Assembly: GCF_019931755.1 (NCBI RefSeq)
Contig: NZ_CP082918.1
Span: 3,328,001-3,392,000, forward strand
Origin: Sutcliffiella horikoshii
Lineage (GTDB): Bacteria > Bacillota > Bacilli > Bacillales > Bacillaceae_I
Direction of reading: 5' to 3'
Length of the DNA stretch: 64,000 bases
Within the stretch, counting starts at the first letter, position 1; each line of letters starts with the position of its first letter. This document shows positions 1-9,622 of the stretch, in pieces. Position numbers and translations under genes: made by a program. The notes beneath the pieces are model-generated. The model saw only the letters and a program-made list of their open reading frames with translations, was not told where the DNA came from and did not search any database.

Positions 1-3000
1 AAATAACGGATCGCTTATCGACCCAGTTTTCCAAAGATGGGGAAAAGGTTACCTTCCTTATCAAATTTAAAGAACAGGTAGATACGCAGGCAGTAGCTGC
101 TAAAGCTGTGGAAGCAGCAAAGGCACAAAAAGCTTCTGCTGGACAAGAAAAACTGATGAAACGTAATGCTGTTGTCTCTGAGTTAAGAGCAACATCAATC
201 GAAACCCAAGCAAATGTAAAAGAGTATCTTGAAAAAGCGGTAGCAGATGGAAAAGCAAAGGACATCCAATCCTTCTATGTAGTAAACGGTATGGCCGTTA
301 CTGCTACGAAAGAAGTAATGGAAGAGCTTGCTAGATTCCCAGAAATCGAAAAGCTTCTACCAAACGAAGTACGTCAGTTAGACCCAGCGGCAGAAGCAGC
401 TGCTACAACTGAAATTGAAGTAGAAGAAAAGCCTGCTGCAGGCCTTGAGAACATTGAGTGGGGCGTTGCCCAAATCGGTGCTCCTCAAGCATGGGAAATG
501 GGTGTTGACGGTCAAGGCACTGTAGTTGCAAGCATTGATACTGGTGTTCAGTGGGATCACCCGGCATTAATGGAAAAATATCGCGGCTACAATGGCGGTA
601 GTGCAAACCATGAGTACAACTGGTTTGATGCTACTCCTGCAAACCAATCCACTCCTTACGATGATGACGGTCACGGTACGCACGTAACAGGTACGATGGT
701 CGGTGCTGAGCCGAACGGATCCAACCAAGTTGGTGTTGCTCCTGGAGCAAAATGGATCGGCGTTAAAGCATTTACTCCATCCGGTGGTACGGACGTTGCC
801 CTTCTTGCAGCTGGTGAATGGATTCTAGCTCCTAAAGATGCTAGCGGAACTCCAAACCCTGCAATGGCTCCGGACGTTGTTAACAACTCTTGGGGCGGCG
901 GACCTGGTTTAGATGAGTGGTACCGTCCAATGGTTCAAGCATGGGTTGCAGCTGATATCTTCCCTGCATTCGCAGCTGGAAATACGCGTATCGGAAACCC
1001 TGGTGGTCCTGGATCTGTTTCCACACCTGGTAACTATCCAGAATCTTTTGCAACTGGTGCAACGGATGTAAACATGAACCTTGCTAGCTTCTCTTTACAA
1101 GGTCCATCTCCTTACGATGAAATCAAGCCTGAAGTATCCGCACCTGGAGTTGGAGTTCGTTCTTCCTTCCCTGGAAACGAGTATGGCGCTGCTAGTGGAA
1201 CTTCCATGGCAAGCCCGCACGTAGCTGGTGTGGTTGCATTACTAAAGCAAGTTAACTCTAACTTGACTGTGGCAGACATTGAGGAAATCTTAATGACTAC
1301 TGCAACGGAAAGAACAGATTCCAACTTCCCTGACTCTCCAAACAACGGATATGGCCATGGTATCATCAATGCATTTGATGCTGTATCTTCCATCATTTCC
1401 GGTCTTGGAAAAATCAAAGGGCAAGTTGCAAAGGATGGAGAAGATAGCGAAGCTCCAACTTTTGAACATACAGCACCTGCTGAAACTTATGCTGGCATGA
1501 ATTTGCCTCTAAGCATTCACGTTCAGGATAATGTAAGTATTTCTTCTGTAACACTGCAATATCAAAACACTGCTGGTGAGTGGGTTGACCTTGCTGCAGA
1601 GCGTGCATCTGGCTCTTACAATGACGCTACTTACACAGCATCCATTCCTGGTGATGACATTGATGAACCTTCCGTATCTTATCGTTGGCACATTGTTGAC
1701 TTCGGTGGCAATGAAGTAACATCTGATACGTACGAAGTAAGTGTTCAACCAGGTATTACACTAGGGTATTCTACTGATTTTGAATCAGATCCTGTAGGTT
1801 GGTATTCTTTCGGAGCTAATGACGTTTGGGAATGGGGTGTACCAACAAGTGGCCCTGAATCCGCAAACTCAGGCGAAAAAGTATTTGCTACAAATCTTGC
1901 GGATAACTATGGTAATAGCGCAAACATGACACTAGTAATGCCTCCTGTTGATCTTCCTGCTGACAGCCCGGCTTACTTGCAGTTCATGAATTGGCATAAC
2001 CTTGAAACTCGATATGATTTTGGTCATGTGTTTGTATCCACAGACCAAGAAAACTGGACTCAGTTATTGCGCTTTGACGGTGCAACTACAGAATGGCAAG
2101 CACGCGAAGTCGACCTTTCTGAATATGCTGGACAGCGAATTTATATCGGCTTCAATGTAACAACTGACGGAAGTGTTGTACGACCTGGCTGGTACATTGA
2201 CGATGTAGCATTATCTGCAGAATCTAATGCAACAGAGTCTGCTTCCACTCAGCTTGAAGTAACGAAAGAAGAGAAAGTTGAAGTAAAAGAGGAGCAAGTA
2301 AATCCTGATAAAATTCATCCGGTTGCTACTCCTGAAAAAGAAGAAGCTGTGAAAGATGAGGTTAACCCGGCGGCACTTCCATTACATGCTCAAGTGACTG
2401 TATTGGAAACAAACCGTTCTGTTAACACAAATCCCGCGAACGGCTATTACGAGCTTTTACATGCTGCAGGCACATTCACTGTAGAAGCTGCAGCTTATGG
2501 ATATCATCCAGCTCAACAAACAGTTGAAATCGCTCCTGACGGTGAGGCTACTGCAAACTTCGTCTTAGACGAAATTGCAAAAGGAACCGTTACTGGTACG
2601 GTAACAAACAGCGCTACAGGTGAACCTGTTGCCAACGCAACCTTGATGCTTGTTGAAGATGCAGCTATTGCACCTGTAACAACTGATGAGAACGGAAACT
2701 TCTCTATTACTGCTTATGAAGGCGACTACACGCTACGTGTTATGGCTCCTTCTTATTACAGTGAAAATGTGGAGATTTCCATTGAAGGAGACGCTACAAC
2801 AGAACTTGACATCGAATTACGCCCATTCATCGGATATCCTGGTGAAATCAGCTATGACGATGGCACTGCTGAAAATGCCCGTGCTTTCTACGATGCCGGA
2901 AACGGTTGGGCAGTAAAAATGTCCCTACCTGAAGGTCAAAACAGTGCACTTGTCACTGGTGGATTATTCCGATTCTGGGATACTACATGGCCAACTCCTG

Positions 3001-4226
3001 GTGGTACAGACTTTAAAGTAGAGGTTTGGGATGCATCTGGTACTGATGGAGCTCCTGGATCCAAGCTTGCTGGACCATTTGATGGAACAGCACTTCGTAC
3101 AGGCGAATGGACGACAGTTGACTTAGCTGAGCATGGAATCATTGTAGATCAAGACTTCTACATGGTTTACATCCAGTCTCAACCAAATCCGAATGCTCCT
3201 GGACTTGGAACTGATGAAGATGGACCAAACGCTGGCCGCAGCTGGCAATATGTAGGTGGTGCATGGTCTCCTGCCCCTGAGGAAGAAGGGAACTACATGA
3301 TCCGTGCATTGGTTAACTTTGAAGTAACAGCACCTACCATTACTTCTCCTGCTGATGGAACTTACACAAATGAATCGACTGTAACGGTGGAAGGTAACGC
3401 ATCCCCGACAACAACGGTTCATGTAATGAACAACGGCGAAGAAGTTGCAACAGCTACAGCTTCTGAAGAAGGAACGTTTGCAGTGGATATTGAGCTTGCT
3501 AACGGAGAAAACGTGTTAACAGCTAAATCTTCCACTGAAACAGGCGAGACAGAAGAATCTGCACCTGTAACAGTTGTTCTTGATCAGGACAAACCTGAGC
3601 TTGCCATTACTAGCCCTGAAGATGGTTCCAAAACGAACCGTGAAACAGTTACTGTAACAGGAACTGTAGCAGATGAAAATCTTGATTTTGTAAAAGTCAA
3701 CGGAAAGAAAGCTTCTGTTGAAGATGGCACATACTCTCTAAGAGTAATGCTTGAAAATGGAGAAAATAACATTCGTGTTGTTGCTCAGGACTTAGCCGGC
3801 AACCGTAAACGACAAGATGTAACGGTTTATGCTAACTACGATGCGCCTGAAATCACCAACCTGAAGCCAGAAGAAGATAAGCACTTAAGCGCCGGTGAAT
3901 CTGTGAAGATTGAATTCAACAGTGAAGAAGGCCTTCGTGCTACATTCTCTATCCGTATGCCATTAACAAATGCTTCCATGATGATGCAAGGAAACGATGT
4001 AAACAACACAGTAAGCAATGCAGTTGAACTTCCATTGATGGAACAATCTCCTGGCTATTATGTAGGATATTGGACTGCTACTTCTAGCGTCGTGGCAAGT
4101 GGAGCAGAAATCGAGGTTAAAGTATCTGATGACTTCGGTAATGTGACTCGTGCAATTGCAGACGGTAAGCTGTTCATCAATGATGGAAATGATGGTAGTA
4201 AAAAAGGTAAAAAGAAAAAGAACTAA
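1..4226 (+). CDS. bpr: Bacillopeptidase F-like secreted subtilisin-family serine protease, 5'-truncated by the window edge
   Basis: The reading frame is already open at base 3, so the true start lies left of the window. A subtilase (S8) domain carries the catalytic triad: Asp in DTGV at bases 537-539, His in GHGTH at 672-674 and Ser in GTSMASPH at 1203-1205, with the oxyanion Asn in the NNSWGGG region. It is followed by an immune-inhibitor-A/MAM-like beta domain (about bases 1770-2210), an acidic linker, two carboxypeptidase-regulatory-like repeats (about 2370-2830) and two C-terminal Ig-like repeats starting SPADG and SPEDG. The upstream piece looks like the propeptide. Known role of the family: extracellular, nonspecific protein degradation. 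The last residues are a lysine-rich tail (KKGKKKKN) rather than an LPXTG anchor. The visible 1408 codons fit a protein of about 1400-1450 residues, as in B. subtilis Bpr. Confidence 0.9.
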   Translation, partial: ITDRLSTQFSKDGEKVTFLIKFKEQVDTQAVAAKAVEAAKAQKASAGQEKLMKRNAVVSELRATSIETQANVKEYLEKAVADGKAKDIQSFYVVNGMAVTATKEVMEELARFPEIEKLLPNEVRQLDPAAEAAATTEIEVEEKPAAGLENIEWGVAQIGAPQAWEMGVDGQGTVVASIDTGVQWDHPALMEKYRGYNGGSANHEYNWFDATPANQSTPYDDDGHGTHVTGTMVGAEPNGSNQVGVAPGAKWIGVKAFTPSGGTDVALLAAGEWILAPKDASGTPNPAMAPDVVNNSWGGGPGLDEWYRPMVQAWVAADIFPAFAAGNTRIGNPGGPGSVSTPGNYPESFATGATDVNMNLASFSLQGPSPYDEIKPEVSAPGVGVRSSFPGNEYGAASGTSMASPHVAGVVALLKQVNSNLTVADIEEILMTTATERTDSNFPDSPNNGYGHGIINAFDAVSSIISGLGKIKGQVAKDGEDSEAPTFEHTAPAETYAGMNLPLSIHVQDNVSISSVTLQYQNTAGEWVDLAAERASGSYNDATYTASIPGDDIDEPSVSYRWHIVDFGGNEVTSDTYEVSVQPGITLGYSTDFESDPVGWYSFGANDVWEWGVPTSGPESANSGEKVFATNLADNYGNSANMTLVMPPVDLPADSPAYLQFMNWHNLETRYDFGHVFVSTDQENWTQLLRFDGATTEWQAREVDLSEYAGQRIYIGFNVTTDGSVVRPGWYIDDVALSAESNATESASTQLEVTKEEKVEVKEEQVNPDKIHPVATPEKEEAVKDEVNPAALPLHAQVTVLETNRSVNTNPANGYYELLHAAGTFTVEAAAYGYHPAQQTVEIAPDGEATANFVLDEIAKGTVTGTVTNSATGEPVANATLMLVEDAAIAPVTTDENGNFSITAYEGDYTLRVMAPSYYSENVEISIEGDATTELDIELRPFIGYPGEISYDDGTAENARAFYDAGNGWAVKMSLPEGQNSALVTGGLFRFWDTTWPTPGGTDFKVEVWDASGTDGAPGSKLAGPFDGTALRTGEWTTVDLAEHGIIVDQDFYMVYIQSQPNPNAPGLGTDEDGPNAGRSWQYVGGAWSPAPEEEGNYMIRALVNFEVTAPTITSPADGTYTNESTVTVEGNASPTTTVHVMNNGEEVATATASEEGTFAVDIELANGENVLTAKSSTETGETEESAPVTVVLDQDKPELAITSPEDGSKTNRETVTVTGTVADENLDFVKVNGKKASVEDGTYSLRVMLENGENNIRVVAQDLAGNRKRQDVTVYANYDAPEITNLKPEEDKHLSAGESVKIEFNSEEGLRATFSIRMPLTNASMMMQGNDVNNTVSNAVELPLMEQSPGYYVGYWTATSSVVASGAEIEVKVSDDFGNVTRAIADGKLFINDGNDGSKKGKKKKN

Positions 4227-4236
4227 GTAAAAGAAG

Positions 4237-4280
4237 AGGAGCAGGCACCCACGGGACACCGTGATTGCCTGCTCCTTTGT
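4237..4280. terminator. Bidirectional terminator between bpr and ytpP
   Basis: Inverted repeat AGGAGCAGGCA (4237-4247) / TGCCTGCTCCT (4266-4276) followed by a short T-run; it sits between two convergent genes. Confidence 0.75.
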
Positions 4281-4283
4281 GAA

Positions 4284-4595
4284 TTATAACGAAGCAACAA
4301 ATGCTTCAATTTCTTCTTGCGTTTTACGGTCTTTGCTCACAAATCGGCCTGCTTCTTCTCCCTTTTTAAAACCAACAAAGCTCGGAATTCCAAATACGCT
4401 CAATTCAGCACAAAGATCAATAAATTCATCTCTATCCACGTAAATAAACGTATATTCATTAAACTTCTCCATGATTTCAGGCAAAACTGGTTCAATGACG
4501 CGGCAGTCCGGACACCAGTCCGCAGAAAACATAAACACCACATTTTTCTCACTTTTTAATTGGTTGAATTGCTCCAAGGATTGTAGCTTTTCCAT
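4284..4595 (-). CDS. ytpP: YtpP thioredoxin-like protein
   Basis: A 103-residue single thioredoxin fold with the redox motif WCPDC in the expected place after the first beta strand (FMFSADWCPDCR) and the cis-Pro region GIPSF. Known of the family: cytosolic thiol-disulfide exchange; YtpP of B. subtilis is a thioredoxin-like protein linked to thiol homeostasis. The start is set at the ATG at 4595 because a GGAGGG ribosome site lies 10 bases upstream; a TTG six codons earlier lies inside that site and cannot be used. The ribosome site overlaps the stop of the PTS-like gene upstream, so the two are probably cotranscribed. In B. subtilis ytpP is next to ytoP; here about 6 kb of other genes separate them. 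Confidence 0.9.
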   Translation of the reverse strand: MEKLQSLEQFNQLKSEKNVVFMFSADWCPDCRVIEPVLPEIMEKFNEYTFIYVDRDEFIDLCAELSVFGIPSFVGFKKGEEAGRFVSKDRKTQEEIEAFVASL

Positions 4596-4602
4596 CAAAA
4601 CA

Positions 4603-5616
4603 TCACCCTCCAATATTTATTTTCATATCGCCTTCTTTAATGAAAGCTTTCTTTCTCATCCATTCAGATATTGCTAAACTTACCACAGCAGGACCTAAAA
4701 TGTGAAGTAACACGACTTTAATAAGAACGGACACAGAGAACCCCATAGCCGTAAAAGTCATAATCTGACCAACCAATCCGCTCGTCCCCATCCCAGCCCC
4801 TTCTTTTACATTTGTCATTTGAAATATTGTCGTACCGAGTGGAGCAAATATCATACCCGCAATGGTAGGCGGGATGATGATCAGCGGATTTCTGATAACA
4901 TTTGGCACTTGCAGCATGGAAGTACCTATTCCTAACGCCAGCAGACCTGCCATTTTATTTTCGCGATAACTGCTTACTGCAAATCCAACCATTTGAGCTG
5001 CACATCCAATGGTTGCCGCCCCCGCTGCAATGCCTTCAAGTCCCAACATCAAAGCAATGGCCGCACTTGATATAGGTGCTGTCAAAGCCCACCCCATCAG
5101 AACCGCTACCAAAATCCCCATCACTATTGGCTGCTGTTCAGTGGCCCACATGATTAAAGAGCCTAGTGAATTCATGCCAGCATTAATCGGAGGACCAATA
5201 AAGGTTGCAACAAGGAATCCCGTCGTTATCGTTACAAATGGCGTAACTAAAATATCCACTTTCGTCTCTTTTGAAACCATCTTCCCCACTTCCGTTGCCA
5301 ATAAAGCTGCAACGAAACTTCCTGCAGGTCCCCCTAATTGAGCACCGGCAGCTCCTGCAATAAGGGCAGAAAACAGCACCAATGGAGGCGCCTTCAAACC
5401 ATAGGCTACAGCTGCCCCTATCGCCGGGCCCATCAAACTCATTGCCAAGATACCCATGTCTGTGAAGAATGTCCATCCTGCCTGATCCCCGATCGTTTTG
5501 ATAATCAGACCGATGATCAGCGAGGAGAACAGCCCGAGCGCCATAAAGCTCAGACCATCAATAAAGTAAACCCTTGGCGATAGTGATACTCCTTTTTTAT
5601 GTAGAAAAGATCTCAT
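4603..5616 (-). CDS. PTS EIIC_2-family membrane permease, orphan
   Basis: A 337-residue, very hydrophobic protein with about ten predicted membrane spans rich in Gly/Ala (GPAIGAAVAYGL, GPAGSFVAALLATEVGKMVS, GPPINAGMNSLG). The pattern matches the PTS_EIIC_2 family (proposed sugar-permease subunits that stand alone in many Bacillaceae). No EIIA, EIIB or substrate enzyme is nearby, so the substrate is unknown and a classical PTS role is not supported by context. The ATG start follows AAGGAGAGAG. The gene ends 7 bases before ytpP. It is divergent from the chemotaxis receptor across a 203-base gap. Confidence 0.75.
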   Translation of the reverse strand: MRSFLHKKGVSLSPRVYFIDGLSFMALGLFSSLIIGLIIKTIGDQAGWTFFTDMGILAMSLMGPAIGAAVAYGLKAPPLVLFSALIAGAAGAQLGGPAGSFVAALLATEVGKMVSKETKVDILVTPFVTITTGFLVATFIGPPINAGMNSLGSLIMWATEQQPIVMGILVAVLMGWALTAPISSAAIALMLGLEGIAAGAATIGCAAQMVGFAVSSYRENKMAGLLALGIGTSMLQVPNVIRNPLIIIPPTIAGMIFAPLGTTIFQMTNVKEGAGMGTSGLVGQIMTFTAMGFSVSVLIKVVLLHILGPAVVSLAISEWMRKKAFIKEGDMKINIGG

Positions 5617-5656
5617 ATTCTCACTCTCTCCTTATATATTTCCTACCTGCTTTACA

Positions 5657-5683
5657 TTAATAATACCGAATCGTTGTCGATAT
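5657..5683 (+). promoter_or_regulatory. Candidate sigma-D (motility) promoter for the chemotaxis receptor
   Basis: TTAA (5657-5660), a 15-base spacer, then GTCGATAT (5676-5683), one mismatch in each half against the B. subtilis SigD consensus TAAA-N15-GCCGATAT. It points at the receptor 137 bases downstream. MCP genes are commonly SigD-dependent; assignment here is inference. Confidence 0.4.
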
Positions 5684-5819
5684 ATACTAGTAGATATTCA
5701 AGCTTTTGTTAAAAGGTTGTTGTGAATTTTGTAGAATTATGTCTATAATTACTTTAAAATATCAGACTTTTAACAAAACATATAAAATTCGAAAGTCTTT
5801 TATGTTTTAGGGGGGTAAC

Positions 5820-7985
5820 ATGAAAACTATTAGAGGTAGAGTTAGATTTATTTTATTGACTGCCATTACAGGACTGATCATTGTACTATTATTCAATTTC
5901 TTTTTCTACTTTACGCAATCTGCTGAAAAAGAGCAAGAAGCAGCGTTGTTTGAAGCGGTAAATGGAAGCAAAGAAATTAAGTTCGCTTTTTCAGATACTC
6001 GAAAGAATGAACAAGAGTTTTTAAGAATACCAAGTGACGAAACATCCGTTGCAATAAAAGAAAACTTGGAAAACATTAAGCAGGATGCATCCAGGTTGCA
6101 ACAACAATTCGCAGAATATGAGGAAATTGCCACTCGATTTGAACAAATCGAAGCAGCAGCTACTAACTATTTGACCGAATTTGTACCACTAGAAGAATTA
6201 TATAAAGAAATAGGTTATACAGAGTTTACAGGACTTCAAGGAGAAATGAACGGAAACGTTCGAAATTTGGTTATCAATGTGCGCGGTGCCAATCGGGAAG
6301 AATTAAATGCAACATTGATGAACCTTCGATTATATGAACAACAATACTTAGCCACAAAACAAGAAGCAAGATATAGAGATTTTATGAAAAGTTCCGAAAC
6401 GTTCAAAGAGCAATTGGCTGAAACCGATTTGCCCGATTCACAAAAGAACGGACTTTTGGAGCTTTACAACCCATACGTTCAGGCTATGACAGATTTATAC
6501 AATAACTACAATTCCTCTTACGGCTTCGTTAGGAATTTTGAAGAAATAAGTAATGGCGTGGAGCAAAGTGTGAATGAAGTAGAAGCTGCGGTAACAGATT
6601 TGCAGTCTACCATACAAGCAGAAGCAAATCAGAAATTGCAGACGATCATGTTGCTAACACTAATAATTAGCGTACTACTTTTGGTTTTCTTAAGCACCAC
6701 TGGCTATTTCTTAAATAGAAAAATAGCCTCCTCTATTCGTTCGTTAAAGGATGGTGCATCAAAAATCGGAGAAGGCAATTTCGCCTACAGGGTACCTATC
6801 ACAACGAAAGATGAAATGGCGGACTTAGCGGTAACCTTCAATGCAATGGCCGAAAAGGTGCAAGTTTCACTTTTAAAAGTGATGGAAGCGACAGATAAGC
6901 TGCAGTCCTCCTCACAAAACCTTGCCGCGATTTCAGAAGAGACGACTGCCCAATCCACAGAAGTGAACGAGGCCATAAAACAAGTGGCCATTGGTTCAAG
7001 TGAACAGGCACTTCATCTCGATGAAAGTACGGATATCCTGAAGCGAGTGAAAGCTGCAGTAGAACAGGCAAACCAATTGAGTATCGACATTAAGACAAAG
7101 GCCGATCATGCAAGAACAATGGGAGAAGATGGGCTAACAGTGGTAAAGGATTTATATAACTCTTCCGAACAATTCCTTGAACTTGCCAACCATCTAACAG
7201 AACGAGTGCAACAAGCTACAAAGCAGTCACAACAAATTAATTCCATCGTTGGCACCATCCAGGAAATTGCAGAAAACACGGACCTTCTTGCACTGAATGC
7301 TGCAATCGAATCTGCACGTGCAGGTGAAGCCGGCAGAGGTTTTGCAGTGGTGGCACAAGAGGTTAGAAAATTGGCTGAACGCTCCAAACATGAAGCATTG
7401 TCCATTAAAAAGTTAGTAACAGAAATGGGCAAGCAAATGGGCAAGCTTTCAGACGATGCACTACAATTCAATGAATACAGGGATCTCCAACAGGAATCCG
7501 TCAATCAAACGAAAACATCTTTTGAAAAAATTGCCGGAAATGTCATGGAGATAAACCATAAAGTAGATGATGTGCAGGAAGCAATTGTCCATGTAACAGA
7601 ATCAAACAAACAGCTGGAAGAAAAATTATCAGAAGTACATTATATTTCCGAAGAGGCAGCCGCAACTTCCGAACAGGTAAGTGCTTCAAGCGAACACCAA
7701 ATAATTGCAATCGAACAAGTCAACGAAGCAGCAATCTCCTTATCGGATATTGCCAATGAACTTCAAGAAGAAGTCAGTCAGTTTACTGTGGAAGATGATA
7801 ACGCACTGTTTGAAGAAGAAACAGATCACGTCGAGGAAAAACTTGATTCGGAAGAGTTAGAAGAAGACACTTCAACCAATTATTCTGATGACGAAGAAGA
7901 CCTAAAAGAAAAATGGATACACGAAGAAGCTGCAGCCTCAATCGAACAAACCGCAGCAACTGAGGAAAAAGAAAATAAACAATAA
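5820..7985 (+). CDS. Methyl-accepting chemotaxis protein
   Basis: A 721-residue transducer. Layout: short cytoplasmic N-terminus, TM1 about residues 10-32, an all-helical extracellular region about 33-275 (four-helix-bundle type, rich in Gln/Glu/Lys heptads), TM2 about 277-298, HAMP domain about 299-352, then the long coiled-coil signalling domain with the conserved hairpin tip ([22 protein letters not shown], split over the turn) around residues 480-510. The last about 60 residues are strongly acidic and probably disordered, and no CheR-binding NWETF-type pentapeptide is seen. Known role: membrane receptor that controls CheA kinase through CheW/CheV. The ligand cannot be predicted. The gene has a GGGGGG-type ribosome site and stands alone. 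Confidence 0.92.
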   Translation: MKTIRGRVRFILLTAITGLIIVLLFNFFFYFTQSAEKEQEAALFEAVNGSKEIKFAFSDTRKNEQEFLRIPSDETSVAIKENLENIKQDASRLQQQFAEYEEIATRFEQIEAAATNYLTEFVPLEELYKEIGYTEFTGLQGEMNGNVRNLVINVRGANREELNATLMNLRLYEQQYLATKQEARYRDFMKSSETFKEQLAETDLPDSQKNGLLELYNPYVQAMTDLYNNYNSSYGFVRNFEEISNGVEQSVNEVEAAVTDLQSTIQAEANQKLQTIMLLTLIISVLLLVFLSTTGYFLNRKIASSIRSLKDGASKIGEGNFAYRVPITTKDEMADLAVTFNAMAEKVQVSLLKVMEATDKLQSSSQNLAAISEETTAQSTEVNEAIKQVAIGSSEQALHLDESTDILKRVKAAVEQANQLSIDIKTKADHARTMGEDGLTVVKDLYNSSEQFLELANHLTERVQQATKQSQQINSIVGTIQEIAENTDLLALNAAIESARAGEAGRGFAVVAQEVRKLAERSKHEALSIKKLVTEMGKQMGKLSDDALQFNEYRDLQQESVNQTKTSFEKIAGNVMEINHKVDDVQEAIVHVTESNKQLEEKLSEVHYISEEAAATSEQVSASSEHQIIAIEQVNEAAISLSDIANELQEEVSQFTVEDDNALFEEETDHVEEKLDSEELEEDTSTNYSDDEEDLKEKWIHEEAAASIEQTAATEEKENKQ

Positions 7986-7992
7986 AACGAAC

Positions 7993-8030
7993 AAAAGGTT
8001 TGCCTTCTAAATAGAGGCAAACCTTTTTTA
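7993..8030 (+). terminator. Terminator of the chemotaxis receptor gene
   Basis: AAAAGGTTTGCC (7993-8004) / GGCAAACCTTTT (8016-8027) followed by T residues. Confidence 0.85.
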
Positions 8031-8064
8031 TTAGTGAACAAAATCGCTAACGCAACCTAAAACC

Positions 8065-8098
8065 ACGTCCCAAGATCTTAATCTCTTGGGACGTTTTC
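8065..8098. terminator. Second hairpin, terminator-like
   Basis: ACGTCCCAAGA / TCTTGGGACGT separated by a loop of about 8 bases and followed by TTTTC. It may be a back-up terminator or the edge of the repeat element that follows. Confidence 0.5.
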
Positions 8099-8181
8099 AC
8101 GCTTTTTTCATAGCTTTTAAATATTGCCTTGGCCGGATCTTTTCTTTGCTCTCATCTTTGACTGTTTCATTAAAATCCCTT

Positions 8182-8363
8182 GTCACCCATGGCTTCATAA
8201 TGGCGATGAGGACCTCTCTCCTCCTTATTTCTCGTCACTGATGTCTTCATAACGGCAATCAGGACCTCTCTCCCCCTGATTTTACGTCACCGAGGTCTTC
8301 ATAACGGCAATCAGGACCTCTCTCCCCCTGATTTTACGTCACCGAGGTCTTCATAACGGCGAT
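8182..8363. repeat. 52-bp tandem direct repeat, about 3.5 copies
   Basis: Units start with GTCAC at 8182, 8234, 8286 and 8338, exactly 52 bases apart. Units two and three are nearly identical; the first is diverged and the fourth ends after about 26 bases. Each full unit contains an inverted repeat ATCAGG / CCTGAT spaced by about 11 bases. No recognised element family matches from memory. Confidence 0.85.
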
Positions 8364-8423
8364 CAAGAATTATTCTGAAGACTATTCACAATTTGATTAT
8401 TTTAAAATTCACTAAACAATAAA

Positions 8424-8459
8424 AAAAGAATACTCCAGGTTTCCCCTTCGTATTCTTTA
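8424..8459 (-). terminator. Terminator of the lipoprotein gene
   Basis: AAAGAATAC / GTATTCTTT inverted repeat followed on the minus strand by a run of T. Confidence 0.7.
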
Positions 8460-8466
8460 CTTACAC

Positions 8467-8985
8467 TTATTTAATTTCCACAGAAGAAATAATCTCCATC
8501 ATGCTCTTCGTACTCGCTTCCATATTGCTTGTATCTGTTACCGTTGTCATCTTCACGCCGCCTAATCCTACTGTCACCTCATAAAACTCTTCCTCTTCCC
8601 CATCAACCGGAGAAATCAGCAAGTAACTTAAACGATCGTCCTCTGCAACTGTATGATCTACCAATAAATCAGAAAGGTTCACCTTTGTAGAATCATATAA
8701 TACCTCTGAATCTTTTGGTTCAAAAGGGTTTACAAATAAAAGGTAGGTTTGCTCGTCCTGTGTAAAAACAATATTGTTCTCCGATTCCGAATCAATGGAA
8801 AACCCAGTGGGCAAATGATAAGCAAATATATCTGTATCCTCAGTAGTCTCTAGTGGTTGCGCCTTAAATGTTCCCTCAAAAGTATCAACAGATTTTTGTG
8901 TGGCGTCTTCAATTGAGACAGAACATCCGGTTAAAAATAGTAATGATAAAAATAAAATAGAAATAATGGCTCTTCCAAAACTCAA
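8467..8985 (-). CDS. Putative lipoprotein of unknown function
   Basis: A 172-residue protein with a lipoprotein signal: a short N-terminus, a hydrophobic stretch (AIISILFLSLLFL) and the lipobox LTGC, so the mature protein should begin at a lipidated Cys on the outer membrane face. The rest is a mixed alpha/beta domain with many acidic residues; no catalytic motif was recognised. The TTG at 8985 is chosen because AAGGGGAG lies about 8 bases upstream; an upstream ATG would put the ribosome site inside the reading frame and an extra segment before the signal peptide. The family is not one I can name. Confidence 0.75.
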   Translation of the reverse strand: MSFGRAIISILFLSLLFLTGCSVSIEDATQKSVDTFEGTFKAQPLETTEDTDIFAYHLPTGFSIDSESENNIVFTQDEQTYLLFVNPFEPKDSEVLYDSTKVNLSDLLVDHTVAEDDRLSYLLISPVDGEEEEFYEVTVGLGGVKMTTVTDTSNMEASTKSMMEIISSVEIK

Positions 8986-9154
8986 ACTCTCCACTCCCCT
9001 TAGTACAATAAGACTAGAAAACACACACTAAACCTATCATACCTATAAATCTTTACCCTTGACAAGGATAAGTTGGAATTATCACTTAATTCCCCTATTT
9101 ATGATAGACTAGAAAATAGTAAAATAACAAGAGGTACTATTTGGAGGGATTGTC

Positions 9155-9595
9155 ATGAAATTTACTGTTTACCTTGCTGGTGAAATCCATACTAGTTGGA
9201 GAGAAGAGTTAATAGACAAAGCACAGGCACTGGATCTTCCGTTAAAATTCGTTGGACCAATGACAGACCACGAGCGCTCAGACAACATAGGAGAAGCGGT
9301 TATGGGTACGCAGCCAAGCTCTATTGCGAAGGACGAAGCAGCTTCTCAAATTAATAATCTTCGTACAGAACTCTTAATGAAAAAGTCTGATCTTGTCATT
9401 GCTTTATTTGGAGAAAAATATAAACAATGGAACACCGCAATGGACGCAAGTGCAGCTATCAGTCTTCAAAAGCCACTTATCTTAATTCGTCCGGAAAACC
9501 TTCATCATCCATTAAAAGAGTTATCCAATAAAGCAAATGTAACGGTTGAAACAGTCAATCAAGCCCTAAAAGTACTTACCTATGTATTAGAGTAG
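9155..9595 (+). CDS. ytoQ: YtoQ family protein
   Basis: A 146-residue protein starting MKFTVYLAGEIHTSWRE, matching the conserved YtoQ family of Bacillaceae and other bacteria. The fold resembles nucleoside 2-deoxyribosyltransferase-like or TIR-like Rossmann proteins (YLAGEIH, then a conserved GPMTDHERSDNIGE segment and KSDLVIALFGEKYKQWNTAMD), but no biochemical role is established. GGAGGG ribosome site 9 bases upstream. It converges on the NTPase gene with a shared terminator. Confidence 0.85.
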   Translation: MKFTVYLAGEIHTSWREELIDKAQALDLPLKFVGPMTDHERSDNIGEAVMGTQPSSIAKDEAASQINNLRTELLMKKSDLVIALFGEKYKQWNTAMDASAAISLQKPLILIRPENLHHPLKELSNKANVTVETVNQALKVLTYVLE

Positions 9596-9622
9596 AAGCA
9601 GGCCCTTTATGCCTGCTTTTTC
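9596..9622. terminator. Bidirectional terminator between ytoQ and the NTPase gene
   Basis: AAGCAGGC / GCCTGCTT hairpin with a 7-base loop and T-run; it overlaps the last codons of the minus-strand gene. Confidence 0.8.

Larger units (their letters stand above)
7986..8466. other. 481-base gene-free stretch holding terminators and a 52-bp tandem repeat
   Basis: Between the convergent receptor and lipoprotein genes. It contains two hairpins right after the receptor gene, a 3.5-copy direct repeat (8182-8363) and a minus-strand terminator (8424-8459). The repeat unit length (52) is not a multiple of three, arguing against a repetitive peptide. Confidence 0.7.

Noticed and set aside
8182..8363. 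CRISPR array
   Set aside because: Repeat units are directly adjacent with no unique spacers, and no cas gene is near.
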